Shown here: one piece after another, positions 1-11,275 of the stretch
Position numbering within the stretch: the stretch's first letter is position 1
Layout: every line of letters begins with the position of its first letter
Assembly (NCBI GenBank): GCA_030762895.1
Contig: CM061068.1
Span: 151,539,311-151,603,310 of the forward strand
Reading direction: 5' to 3'
From: Sophora flavescens
Taxonomy: Eukaryota > Streptophyta > Magnoliopsida > Fabales > Fabaceae
Length of the DNA: 64,000 nucleotides
Program-made: the position numbers and the translations under genes
The notes under the pieces: model-generated
The model's database searches: none
The model's input: only the letters and a program-made list of their open reading frames with translations
Told to the model about the DNA's origin: nothing

Positions 1-357
1 TATAATAATGTTATGCTGAATATTTCTCTCAAAAAGCTAGTTTGGAAAGGGGAGATTAACTTGTCCATAAGCGGTTTGAGGCAGTTGACCACGACTTTAG
101 CCAAAGTCTTGTTGACCATGTTGCACAAAGCTATCGATTGGAATTGATTTACGAATTGAGGTTTAGTAACCTTTGGAATCAGTACCAGCAGGGTTTGATT
201 AACTAGATGGATCTGATTCAGATTTTTCCACGTAGCTAGCATAAAATCACATAATTTATCCCCCACTATATCCCAATTTTTATGGAAGAACACAACAGGA
301 TAACCATCAATACCAGGTGCCTTTAGTGGCCCCATCTCAAAAATAGGATGCCTGAAC
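1..357 (-). pseudogene. LINE (non-LTR retrotransposon) reverse transcriptase fragment
   Basis: Read on the minus strand from 357 towards 1, one frame stays open for over 100 codons and shows the N-terminal part of a plant LINE reverse transcriptase: MGPLKAPGIDGY, then LVLIPKV, then FQSIALCN (family form usually FRPIALCN) and LMDKLISPFQTSF. The role in an active element would be target-primed reverse transcription. Near position 30 the frame breaks: RNIQHNII, which should follow PG, appears in another frame. The catalytic YADD box is outside the window. It is on the same strand as the PRS gene and lies where that gene's missing 3' exons or a long intron would be. It is a dead fragment. Confidence 0.85.
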
Positions 358-1470
358 TAGAAGGATTTTATTAAGATGAAGACAAGAATTACAAAAGGTG
401 AGAGGATAAGGAATCCTCTGATAGAACTAGTTCAATAGATCTAGGAATTCACTGAATTATACTGATATTATCAATGAATCTCTGAGGGAAATGGTCCCCA
501 AACAGAGAGAAAATACAAGAGTATAGAAAGAGAAGAAAATGTAACTGCCCTGTCAAGACTTGGAGAGCTTGACCCACTCCCTAACCACCTTCCAAATGTC
601 TAACTGGATGCCCTATTTCCCTCCCTCTAGTTCTTATTTAAAGATGACTAACCCTGCCCATTACAATTAACTACTAATAACAGGCCTACTAACATAACAG
701 AGAATTAGTGTAACAAAGCCTTCCAGTCCCTAAACATATCTGCTGGTGAAACACCATAAAAAAGGCGACATGCTTTGCACCAAGTAGACACAATTGCCTA
801 ATCTTAACCAAAAGCAAGTGATGAGCCAAAGCAACCTCTTAAAAAATACAGGAGATCCACTCTAACCAAAATACCAAATGCACCAAAACCATAGAAGCTA
901 ACCATTGAACATTGGTCTAAAGAACAAAACCTAGAATGATCTATAAATCCTCATGTACAGAAACATAACAGAATAAGAAATATTCCTCATATTTCGTTCT
1001 CTGCTTGACATTTTTGAATTGTCATAAAAAGTGCCAAATCGTATAAAGAGTAGAAGAGCAATTGAGAGGGCAAAAAAAGTAATTGCTTGCTTTGACATGA
1101 TGAGGCTGAATTTGGCTTGGCAGTGGCTGACTTTTCCCAATTGTTGTATTTTAATGAAAGATGACACTTTTCATCGGCTAGGGTATCATGCCCACGGCCC
1201 ATTAGTCAAGCGCTTGCATGGAGCGCCTTTGCTTTGACAAAAAAGCACTATCAAGGTATGAGAGGCGTGCACCTCACTGAGGTGGAAGTGACTTAAATGA
1301 GCAAGAAGCACTGGACCCTTCTCTCATCCTGCCATAGTGGCTAAGGTGTGTCTTGTGGTGCCTTTAACTACATTATTCTAGGCTAGATTTTAAAACATTG
1401 GCTTAGCATGTGTAACAATTTAATAAGAGCTGAAAAATTGAGATAAAAAATATGACTTCCAAAACCAGAG
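358..1470. other. Non-coding stretch, no gene recognised
   Basis: No exon-like or family-like reading frame was found on either strand. Positions about 419-702 run from TGATAG to TAACA and look loosely like the LTRs at 58028-58639, but no partner or TSD was found. If the PRS gene continues to the left, this is intron. Confidence 0.4.
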
Positions 1471-1860
1471 TGATGGGGATTAGGGTATTATGGGTGCCTA
1501 AGTCCCACATCGAGTAGTATGGGATGCTCGGTGGAGTACTTAAGTGGCTTGGTTCTCCTAAGGGAGGGTTCCCCAATTGCTTGGGTGCTTATCTTTTCGT
1601 ATCAGAGCTGGTTGTCAGTGTCTCGGAAAGGGCTACCTACAGAGAGGCTGACCGAAAGGCCGAGTGAAGCAACATAGAGTGCAGCCGCCGGGAAGTCGGC
1701 TCTCAGAGGTGGTGCTATGATCGGGACTGAGTATTATGGGATGTCTAAGTCCCACATCGAGTAGTATGGGATGCTCAGTGGAGTACTTAAGTGGCTTGAT
1801 TCTCCCCCCTTCACGGCTAGCTTTTAAGGAAGGGTCCCCCAAGTACTTGGGTGCTTATCA
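1471..1860 (+). mobile_element. TRIM (miniature LTR retrotransposon), 390 bp
   Basis: Two similar terminal repeats, about 1471-1594 and 1718-1860, both start TGAT-GGGA and share the block TAAGTCCCACATCGAGTAGT (1499-1518 and 1749-1768); both end with GTGCTTATC. Immediately after the first repeat comes GTATCAGAGC (1599-1608), matching the core of the initiator-tRNA-Met primer-binding site of plant LTR elements. The 120-bp middle has no coding capacity, and GAGGTGGTGC just before the second repeat can serve as a polypurine tract. Flanks CAGAG (1466-1470) and CATAG (1861-1865) are a 4/5 target-site duplication. This is the expected build of a TRIM, mobilised in trans. It lies within or beside the PRS gene. 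Confidence 0.75.
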
Positions 1861-2234
1861 CATAGTAAAGAGATCAAAATATAAAATAATACAGCCTTAA
1901 CATGATCAATTAACCACTTGATCAGTCATAACCTGCCAACAAGTTATCTAACCATTATGTTTGAAAAAGTCCAACAAATACAACAATTGCAAGGAAGATT
2001 ATCATATCTACAGCAAGAGTTCCTTTGCCTCTATCTTATGTAAAATGAACCAAGTGTTTATCATTATTTTTAAAAATGGGAAAAATACAAGAGATTAATA
2101 AATTAAGAATTAAAAATTATCTAGATTTTTGTATTCTACTCTTTCTATCAAGTACTTTGAGCATTAAATTAGAGTTCTCAACTGTTTTAGTTGAGACATC
2201 TTAACTCAAGCTTAAGAAGAGTACGAGATCGTAC

Positions 2235-5200
2235 CTCAGCAACATTATGCCCATGGCGCCTTTTATCAACAATAGCTAAAGGAGCATCAGACAATTTTTG
2301 GCAAAAGAACGTGCTCTAGCAACACCACCAACATCTGGCGAGACAACTACCAAATCATCTGAACAAATAGTCTTGCTGGCAAGGTAATCAAGTATAACAG
2401 GCTGGAAGTGGCACCAAAGAACTTATGATTAACCAATGAAACAAATTACTTTGACAATTTCAACGTAAGAATTTTGGTTAATCCATAGTTAATAAATTCA
2501 ACACAAACTGAATATATCATTAGCAGATAAAAATATTGTCACAGAAAATGACAGGTACGAATTGTGATACGATATCATATATCCTTTGGTAGAACATTCT
2601 TAAATAGGAGTGCTGGATATCCTCCAAGAACATCAATTTGCTAACCCTGATTATTAATAAATTCATCCTCTCAGTAACTATCCAAGCATAGACATCAATG
2701 AACTTGTTGAATTTAAAATTAAATCCATATTCTTTGATAAAGTGAATGGCTGAAGAAGTCAAATAATTGTCATTACCACCATTAATCACAGCCATTATTA
2801 CAATTAGTGTCAATCAAGATAACAATTTAATATAATGTCTGCCTCCACCATAACGCCTGACATCACACAATCATATGAAAGGGTCTCCATACCAACATTT
2901 GTGTAGCAAAACAGCAAATAACCAAGCAAAAATATAGTAATTCTGATGATTATTTAGATCAGATAACAGCTAAAACGGGTAACTTAGAAAGCACAGTAAT
3001 ACAAATCCTTAGCATACAAGTGTGGCTGAACATCAAATCAAAAACAATAATAAAAGGTTTGAGTACACATAAACTAAACTAGCTTTAAGGATTCTTGAGT
3101 TTGGAGAAAAATCAGAAATTTCAAGGTCATATAACCAGTGAAATAGGGATGTCATTAGAAGGTCGGCATATCAATTCAGCATTTAGGTGCATCAATACAA
3201 TAGAGCAGCAAATTATGAAATGACCAAAATTCATATCAGATATAATATAAGCATTGCCACAGGCATGTTTTTTAGTGCTTAATAAATCAAATATTTTTTC
3301 ATTCTTCCATGCTATTTTATGCTAAAGACATAACCCAAGTACCATATTTTGTTACCTGTCCGTAAACATGATCAACTGGAATATCAAAATAGCCCATGGA
3401 CTGCCCAGAATGGAGGTCACATGCAAGAACACGATTTGCACCTGCTTCTGTAATTAAATTTGCTACAAGCTTGGCAGCAATGGATTCACGCCCTTGAGTC
3501 TGAAAGAGTAGTTGAAAACCATTTTAAAACTAAACTGAACCTGAATGCATAATATTTTCAGTAAATTTTCATCAACCTCAGCTGCGAAATGACTTTTCTG
3601 TAACATTGTACGAGAAATGCTAGGTAACATTTTTAGAGCTTCTAAAAATGGAAGAATTCAGTTGTACTCTTGCAGTTGCAAGTAGAATGTAATTGATCTA
3701 CTGACTTAGATATAATCATCTTTACATCCTAACTATGATGCACAGATACGCCAAAATGTCCAGTGTATCCGTAACTCCACATTACATGCATATCTGATAC
3801 CAATACACATAAGATATGGCTGTCTGTGTTCTTTTGTCATATTTTCTCTTTTTCTGGCGGATTCAGCAGCCAGTGTATACTTTGTGTATTTTATCATCAA
3901 CAGATTGCTACTCTCAAAGGAAAGAGCCTCCTCTTTGGGCTTATCACCAATTGAGGTCAAAGAAACTAATGCAAAGGAATGAGGTGAGATTGTGGGAATA
4001 AGCATTGGAGATGTTATTAACTGTAATACAAATATAAAATGGTTATATTCAAGGGCTAGCGGCTTTAGAGATGATTATGTATTCTGAAATATTTTTTACA
4101 TATGTAAATATATTTTTAAACAATTTTTTTTATATATACCATATCATACATGATACATGTATCCTACATAACTCCGTGTTTTTTTTTAAATTGACATTCT
4201 GGAATCAAACTGTATTGGATACAATACTTGCGTACGTATCTGGGCAACATAGCAACGAAAACACAATTTGAATAGAATACTGAGGAAATGGTGGAATAAG
4301 AAGCAGTATACAGTTCCATCACAAATAACAAATATTATGAATATCCAATTAAAGCTGACAAATTGACCTTTCTATCAGCTCTTGCATATCCAAAATATGG
4401 AATGACCGCAGTAATATTTTTGGCTGAAGCTCTCCTGCAGGCATCAATCATTATGAGAAGCTCCATAAGATTCTCATTGGCAGGAGGACATGTGGGCTGC
4501 ACAAGAAACACATCACACCCTCTGACACTCTCTTGCAGCTGAACATAAATCTCACCATCGGCAAAACGCTTTATCTTTATTTTTCCTAGCTCCAGACCCA
4601 TGTAACATGCAATTTCCTTTTCAAATACATCGCACCACATCATACATTTTGTAAGTAAAGACTATTAGTTGTATGACAATAGATAAAATTTCAAATATCC
4701 ATAAACAACAAAAGTATAGTCATAAAATACAAGATACACTCCCAATTCACCAAAAAATATCATTACCCTTTACATAAAAACGAATAACAGAAAGAAAAAA
4801 GTAATAGGTTCAAATACCTTAATACTTATTGGCTATAAAGGGTGAGTTTTGTACACAATTTTACTGGGGAAAAAAGGACGAAGGCTCAATTAATAACGAA
4901 TAATACCTCAAATTAGTTCCTGAAAGATGAGATATCCTTCACATTAGTCCCTAAAAGAAGGAAACCCTCATATTGGTCCCGAAAGTGTAAAAAATCCAAT
5001 AACATTGATCCCTTTTTGGTCCTTTTGATCAACCAAATTGATCCATGGAAACGACTAATTTGACTCGATTGTTTACACTTTTAGGACCAATATGAAGATT
5101 TTTTTGTGGGGACTAATGTGAAGATTGCCTCATCTTTTAGGGACCAATATGAGGGTTTACTCATGCAATATCACATATATATTCTAAGAATACTAATAAA

Positions 5201-6234
5201 CTTACCAAAAGAGTTAATAACTTAGTAGTCTTGTATGCTTTTCCTAAAACAACTAATGAGTAAATTAGTATTAGTATAGTCTACATTTCATATACTTTTC
5301 CTAAAAAACTAATGAGCAAACCTTTATTTTTGTCCTTGAAAGATGAGGCAGCTTTCACTTTCATCCCATAAAGATTAAAACCGTCATTTTAATTATGAAA
5401 GTGTAAAAAACCCAGTCAAATTGGTCTTTTAGTTACACAAATTTGAGAGGACCAATTTCACTTGTTTTTTATTTTTTTCACTTTTCGGCACTAAAATGAG
5501 GATTTTCTCCTTCCAGGGATAAAAGTGAAGGCAAACTCATTTTTCAGGACAAACATAGAGGTTTACTTGAAAACTAATTCCTGAATCTTTTTCCTCTTTT
5601 ACCCTGTTTTTAAGGTATACCAAACTGACCAGCTGAAAAATTCGGGGACTAAATTTTATATAAAAAGTTGTATGCAAAAATCAATCCCCTTTGAAGATGC
5701 ACACTGGTAACGTTTACCTGAGCAAGAGCCGGATTCGCCGTGCCGGAAAATATTCGAAGACGAGTGTCATTTCCGTTAACCAAATCCTTGATACGAGCAT
5801 TTGGTGCTACTAGAAAACTGGGAATTGCACTTCCGACACCGTTTACTAGTAACTCACTAGGATTTGGCCTCCCATTCTCGAACTTGAGTGGCTCCTTTAG
5901 CACACATCTCTAAACCAATTTATCATTTACCAACACGCATCAATTAAACATAATTGCCTTTCCCAAAAATCAAGAAATAAATGCACTCATTATTATTTAT
6001 TATTTCGTATCAGAGAAAACTACAACAGCAAAATTGAATTTTTTGTTCATAAATGGAGAAACCCAGAAGTGTGTGGAGCTGTAGGAAACCCAGAAAGGGA
6101 GGGAAATGGTGACTTACGACGCCGTTTTGGAGTGAGATGTAAGGCGAAGCGCCAATCGGAGCGAAACCACGAGAGTTGTGAGAGAAGCGAGAGGTGAAGG
6201 AGGAAGTGGAAGCGGAGTGAAGAAGAGTGGACAT
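2235..6234 (-). CDS. PRS: Ribose-phosphate pyrophosphokinase (PRPP synthase, class I, organellar type), partial, with a 1-bp frameshift in exon 5
   Basis: The enzyme makes PRPP from ribose 5-phosphate and ATP for nucleotide, His and Trp synthesis. Exons on the minus strand with GT..AG borders in frame are 6118-6234, 5718-5909, 4368-4616, 3356-3499 and 2235-2401. Exon 1 codes a Ser/Thr/Arg-rich start (MSTLLHSASTSSF) that looks like an organelle transit peptide. Exon 2 has NDTRLRIFSGTANPALAQ; exon 3 has KRFADGEIYVQLQESVRG and YFGYARADRK; exon 4 has TQGRESIAAKL and DLHSGQSMGYFD; exon 5 has VVSPDVGGVARAR and, after a frame change, VDKRRHGHNVAE (the catalytic flexible loop). Exon 5 is 167 nt, where phase demands 168: the A-run at 2295-2299 (T on plus) is one short. 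The last part, with the PRPP-binding loop, is not found at 1-2234, so it lies beyond the edge or is lost. The break may be a sequencing error. Confidence 0.9.
4907..5165. mobile_element. Foldback MITE in PRS intron 2 (copy 1)
   Basis: The left half (CCTCAAATTAGTTCCTGAAA...) is an imperfect inverted repeat of the right half, which ends GGACCAATATGAGGGTTTAC. Phrases such as CACATTAGTCCC and CATATTGGTCC in the left arm reappear as their complements on the right. It has no coding capacity. This is a non-autonomous, hairpin-forming element within the intron between PRS exons 2 and 3. Its exact ends were not fixed. Confidence 0.65.
5317..5577. mobile_element. Foldback MITE in PRS intron 2 (copy 2, diverged)
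   Basis: It has the same layout as 4907-5165: left arm TTTGTCCTTGAAAGATGAGG and right arm GTTTGCCTTCACTTT read on the minus strand, with the centre near 5450. The arms share GTCC-TGAAA-ATGAG words with copy 1, so the two are likely diverged members of one family that inserted 150 bp apart. Confidence 0.55.
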
Positions 6235-6327
6235 TGCGCGAGGAAACGTTAACAGTGACCGGAGAATTCAGATCAGGTTTGTTTAAGCATTTTTAATTTT
6301 AATTTTTTTTTACTAGAGTTAAGACTC

Positions 6328-9018
6328 AAGGCTGTATCATAACTTTAGTAAGCGTAAACGTGCGGTTGATTTGGCGGATTAACCACCATTTAAGAAGGAT
6401 GATATTTTTTAATTGTGTTATCATTGCTGATTCTGTCTTTAGTATTATTATTTTAATATATTTTAAAGCTTGCTTTCTTATATCTGAGTGAAGCTTTAAT
6501 GGCGATGAGACAACTTTATCAGACGGCTGGTAAACATTTTGCTTTTCATTTATTAAATGAAGAGGTCGTTCACTGATGTGGTAGAAGCGTTCGTCCACTA
6601 AAGTGACAGAAGCGTTCATCCATACAAGTGACAGAAGCGCTCGTCTACTCAAGTGATTGAAGCGTTCGTCTACACAAGTTATACAAGTGTTCGTCCACAC
6701 AAGACTTTGGACTTGTTAAGCCCTTAAGAGAAAATCCGTCCAGTGACGTGGTATTGTAGACGTCTACTGAATTTTAGTTAGGCATTATGGATATATACTT
6801 GAGTTACAAGAATAACCCTCGTCTCCTGACGTGGCATGATGGACATGCTTATTTTCAAGTCTTTGGACTTACTGTTCTTATCAAGTTATTTAGGTATTTA
6901 TTTATGGCATCGTCCACTAAGGAAAAATCAGTCTACTTATCAATTAAATTATAAACAGTTTAAATAACCTTTGGACGGGTAATTCTTTGCACGAGTCCAA
7001 GCATTGTATACCTTATTTGAAATGCTTATTATGTATGCTCTATTTGAATTTTTGTATTTGATACTATATTCACTCTAATATTGGCATCGATGTTGTTATA
7101 TACTTATAGAATTGGCAAACACTAAATTGACATTATAATTTAACCTTATCAAATTTCCAATATTTTTCTCATACAGATATCCAATATATTATCAAGTCTA
7201 ATTTTTTTTACATTCAAACCTAGCATTTATGAAATATATCCATTGTAAACTTTGATAGATTTCAATTTCAAAGATTTTGTTGACTAATAAATAAATATTA
7301 TTATATTGAATTATATTATATATGTTATAACTAAAAGTAAGAATATGGTATAACACACTTAAAGTTGGGTTAAAAATGAAAACCAAATTTGTTACATGTA
7401 GAGACCCAGATGATTCTTTTAAATAAAACTAGAATAGTTTATGCTTTTAAAAATAATTTCTAAATTGTTGAATATCAAAATTAATTTTCTTTAATTCATA
7501 AAAAACATGCCCTGACATGAAATTTATGATAGGTTATTAGTATAAAAGATTTTAAATGGTTATTCATTAATACTTTGATATGTGTATCCTAGCATTTATG
7601 TGTAATGCCAGTGAGTGAAAAATGTAATCAGATAAAAGTAGAAGTATATAGGAACACAAAATCAAATCAAATTCAACCATACAGAGAGATTAATCAAATC
7701 AAAAGCTAGAAAGGAAAAAAAAAATCATCGTTACAATTTAACATCGAGCCCAGCTCTACCTATCTACCTAATCTACATAATATTTACATAACAATCTAAA
7801 AAAGGTGTAATCAGATCTAAGAAAATATTTTTGCTTCAAAAAAAGATCTAGGAAAAGATTATTCAAATCAGAATTTCAAGAAGGAAAAGGTAAAACAATA
7901 AAATAAAACAATAAAGCCATCATTACAATTCTACTAATGCAGAGTCAATCTATCTACTATCTATCTACCTAATAACCTAAAAAATTAAAAATAACCTAAA
8001 AAGACTATAATGAGAGAGTGCGATCTTCAACACACATAATAACAATAGGGAACCCAAAAACCAAATACAAATACCAAAGAACAAAACACAAGAGAACCAA
8101 TAGAAATCCTCACTTCCAAAAAAAAAACTAAACTGAAGCACATAATAATCCGGTTACAATGAACTTTTATTTATAACAGAAGACTTAACAAATAAAACTC
8201 ACAAGCACCAATTTTTGTTTTGAAAAAATATATCTAATTAATTATTTTTTTTAAATATTGAGCATGAAAGGAGCCCCAAATCAAGCCTTAATAGACACAC
8301 TTGTCGATCTCACCTCAAGCATTCGACACCTCAAGCTGTGAAAAAGCAGTATTGTCTAACAAAAATAAATAAAATAATACAATATTAAATATTAAATTTA
8401 CAGATATAAAAATAGCCTCATAGGGTTAATCTATCCTAAACACAACATAATATGTAATTTGACAACATATCCAGCAAGCCCTAGTGACAGATAATCCACA
8501 ATAACTCCTTCAATCGACAAGATATACTGTACAATTAGTGGAGAAGACAGAAAGACGAGGTGAGATAAAAAATTGCAGAAAAGGGGAGACATAACCGCAG
8601 AAGAGAGTGAGAGAAGAAGAAGCTTGTAGATATGATAAAAGAGAGTGAGAGAAGAAGTTTGTAGAAATGATGAAAGAGAAGGAAAGTAGAAGTCAACGAA
8701 GGAAACGCTTAAAAATTACAAATAAATAACACAATTAAATAAAATAAAACAAAAATCAAACAAATAAAACATATAATAAAAATAAAATATTAAGAGTTAA
8801 ATAAATGAAAAGTAAAAAGTTTACCAGCCGTCTGATAAAGTTGTCTCATCGCCATTAAAGCTTCACTTAGAGATAAGAAAGCAAGCTTTAAAATATATTA
8901 AAATAATAATACTAAGGGCAGAATCAGCAATGATAGCACAATTAAAAAAATATCATCCTACCTAAATCGCGGTTAATCTGTCAAATAAGCCGCACAGTAA
9001 CTTGCCACATTGAGGCTT
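6328..9018. mobile_element. Mutator-like non-autonomous element with about 200-bp terminal inverted repeats
   Basis: Positions 6328-6535 and 8819-9018 are inverted copies of each other. For example AGCTTTAATGGCGATGAGAC on plus near 6493 reappears on minus near 8861, and CAGACGGCTGGTAAAC on plus near 6520 on minus near 8819. Long terminal repeats of this size at the two ends of a 2.7-kb segment without a transposase fit a Mutator-like element or pack-MULE. No 9-bp duplication could be fixed at the ends. The interior (6536-8818) holds a 25-bp tandem repeat on the left, AT-rich DNA and a purine-rich GAGAGAAGAAG stretch on the right, and no recognised gene. The left end lies about 95 bp upstream of the PRS start codon, so it may affect that promoter. 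Alternatively these are two independent inverted repeat copies. Confidence 0.65.
6587..6711. repeat. 25-bp tandem repeat, five units
   Basis: Five units begin at 6587, 6612, 6637, 6662 and 6687. The consensus is about GCGTTCGTCCACTCAAGTGA plus CAGAA. A degenerate unit precedes the array at about 6564. It lies inside the Mutator-like element next to its left inverted repeat, a common place for subterminal transposase-binding arrays, but that role is inferred only. Confidence 0.85.
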
Positions 9019-9477
9019 ATTAAGTAATAATAGGTTAATTAACAGTGTAATAGTAGCCTTATCCTTGAAAATCTTTTTTTTTTTTTTTGCAATTTATAAT
9101 GCTTCAAAATATTAAACCTATAAATCAAACCAAATGACTATTTCATGGTATTATGTTTACCCAATTCATTCCTACGGGGTAATTGTTTATTTAAATAAAC
9201 AATTATAAAATATAATTAAATGATTAACAGTCATTCATAACATGATTTGTGATTGGTTGACAGTGATAAAAACTTTACACTGGCAGTGTATATCAATTAA
9301 ACTCTAACTCATTTTAAGTGACTTATTGTAAATTAATAAAATTCGTTGGGTTTGAATGATTTATGCTATGTAAACTAATATTTATCTCTAACCAAAAAAA
9401 TTGAAACCTACTATTATTTATAAAAAAAATTGTTGTTACTTAAAAAAGAAAACTGTACTCGTACGTCCAGCACAGGT
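9019..9477. other. AT-rich spacer with a relic of a Helitron 3' end
   Basis: No gene is seen. Positions 9448-9474 (CTGTACTCGTACGTCCAGCA...) resemble 12439-12463, the terminal hairpin of the Helitron downstream, with several substitutions. A small palindrome TACACTGGCAGTGTA lies at about 9276. The helicase similarity begins abruptly at about 9481. Confidence 0.45.
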
Positions 9478-9865
9478 CAGCAATGGAACGAGGTTAGTTG
9501 TTACTGAGTTGGGTGTGAATGTCATTGGTGCTAGAGTTGCTACTGGAAATAATATTGGTGATAAAGTTTATATCCCTAGATTTAACTTAGAACCGTCAGA
9601 TCACACAATGCCATTTAAGTTTCAAAGACGTCAGTTCCCATTGATACTAAGCTTTGCAATGACTATAAATAAGAGTCAAGAACAAACATTATCTCATGTT
9701 GGACTATATTTACCTGCTCCTGTATTTTCACATGGCCAATTATATGTTGCCATCTCTAGAGTTAAATGTAAGAGTGGTTTGAAGATTCTAAGTTGTAATG
9801 ATGATGGTGAGGCATGCAATTTGGTTAAGAATGTTGTCTATAGAGAAGTTTTTGAACAGGTTTGA
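9478..9865 (+). pseudogene. Helitron helicase (Pif1-like), C-terminal fragment
   Basis: The frame ends in TGA at 9863 and codes the end of the helicase domain of a Helitron Rep/helicase protein, which unwinds DNA during rolling-circle transposition. Visible motifs: NGTRLVVTELG, then GDKVYIPRFNL, FQRRQFPLILSFAMTINKSQ (helicase motif V region; the next residue is E where the family has G), then SHGQLYVAISRVKCKSGLKI (motif VI). The preceding ATG-containing part of the frame (9401-9477) does not look like helicase, so the fragment is 5'-truncated there. Rep and most of the helicase are absent. It has the same orientation as the Helitron 3' end at 12475. Confidence 0.85.
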
Positions 9866-10312
9866 TTCAAAATGTTCTAATTATTTTATTTAAAGTGTTT
9901 GTTTTATTATATATTTCTCATATTTATTCTAAAGCTCCAATTCTTAGTTGGAATTTACAAAATTCACTATCAAAATAATATGCCTTTATTGAGCTGTAAT
10001 ATTTTAATAAAAGTGTTATTGCATTATTTATAATTTAAGTAAACTTGGTTAATATTATTTTTTAAATATTCACTTAAAAATTGTCTCAAGTCTGTATAAG
10101 GCAGTAACTAATCTTAATATAAATTTAGCAATTCAAAGTTTGTGCTAACATTGTCATCGTTTAAAATTAAAAACATGCAGGATGTAGTAAAACAAACAAA
10201 ACAACAAAATCTTGATCTGAGTCATCATTTTCTTGGTTCTTGTGATAATATGACATAAAACTAACATCAAGTTGAGGAAAAAAAAACACCGCTTAAGGCT
10301 TCTCTTTTTTTT

Positions 10313-11275
10313 CTAGAGTATCAAGCCCGAATGATGTTTACACTTATCTTTGTTGAATCTCCCTGCACTCGTAAATTGCACCCTATCTCCTTCCTTTATC
10401 CCACTTTCCTTGCAGAATTTATACCATCTATGTCCAACAACATAGCATTCAGTGCCCCTACGGTCCAAGTTTCTCAATAGCTTGCAGTTGTGGCATGTTT
10501 TGGATTCATCTTCGATTAATATTGTCCTCTACTTGTTCATAAAGAATTGACATACAATCCTTGTAGGAATTACCTATGGTGTCACAAATAAAACATATAA
10601 CATTTATATAAGCATCAACGAATCACCAATTAAGGTGTATTAATTATAAAATAAAACTAGAGGATTTACCAATGGATTCTTTTTAAAGTCTGCAGGTTCC
10701 TTCACTTTCAAAGTCCATGAGTTTTCTGTGGATTCAACAGATGGGATATTATCTTCATCTGATGATATTTCAATTGGTTCCTCAATTCTTTGTATACCTG
10801 TTTGATTTGGGAGCACTTCATGCAAGAAAGGGTCATCTATTTTAATGTGGGATCCTGCTAATGGGTAATCAATCTCCTCACCATCCAGATTGCTAATCCT
10901 GATGAAAAAATCATTGTTTCCTACATATTTGAAATATGCATAATGTTTGTTGTTGAGACCATAAAATTTAGATATCTTTCTCATGCCATGGGTGACTATT
11001 CCATACTTATTATCATCCAACTCAATTGCAAGACTAATTGTGATGTTTCCTGTTACAAAATAACTACCAGCCTTAATTTGTCCTTGCCAGTGCTAAACAA
11101 ATTCTGGAGGGATCATCATTTCATCCTAACAAGTTGCAAAAAATAAAATATATTTGAATGTTTCAAGAAAAAAAACATGACATTATAATTCAAGGCTAAT
11201 TACCAAATCTGGATATATTGCTCCATTAAATCTACTCATAGGCTCATTTGAGGTAGAGCTGCTACAATTTGCCAT
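10313..11275 (-). pseudogene. Two-domain B3-type DNA-binding protein gene with two nonsense codons
   Basis: Three exons can be joined in phase on the minus strand: 11204-11275 (MANCSSSTSNEPMSRFNG), 10670-11125 and 10313-10573. All borders are GT..AG. Exon 2 has a B3-like domain: IPPEFV-stop-HWQGQIKAGSYFV, then HYAYFKYVGNNDFFIRI. After an acidic linker (EEPIEISSDEDN), exon 3 has a second B3-like domain with RRGTECYVVGHRWYKFCK and SGIKEGDRVQFTSAG. B3 proteins bind DNA in plant nuclei. Spliced length is 789 nt. The two defects are TAG at 11093-11095 and TAG at 10529-10531; no frameshift was seen. It lies antisense between the helicase fragment and the Helitron 3' terminus, so capture by the Helitron is plausible. 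B3 assignment rests on pattern recognition. Confidence 0.75.

Noticed and set aside
419..702. Possible small LTR (TGATAG...TAACA).
   Set aside because: No partner LTR, primer site or TSD; only end resemblance to 58028-58639.
1031..1237. Overlapping small frames on both strands near 1000-1240.
   Set aside because: No domain, no codon pattern, and they overlap each other on opposite strands.
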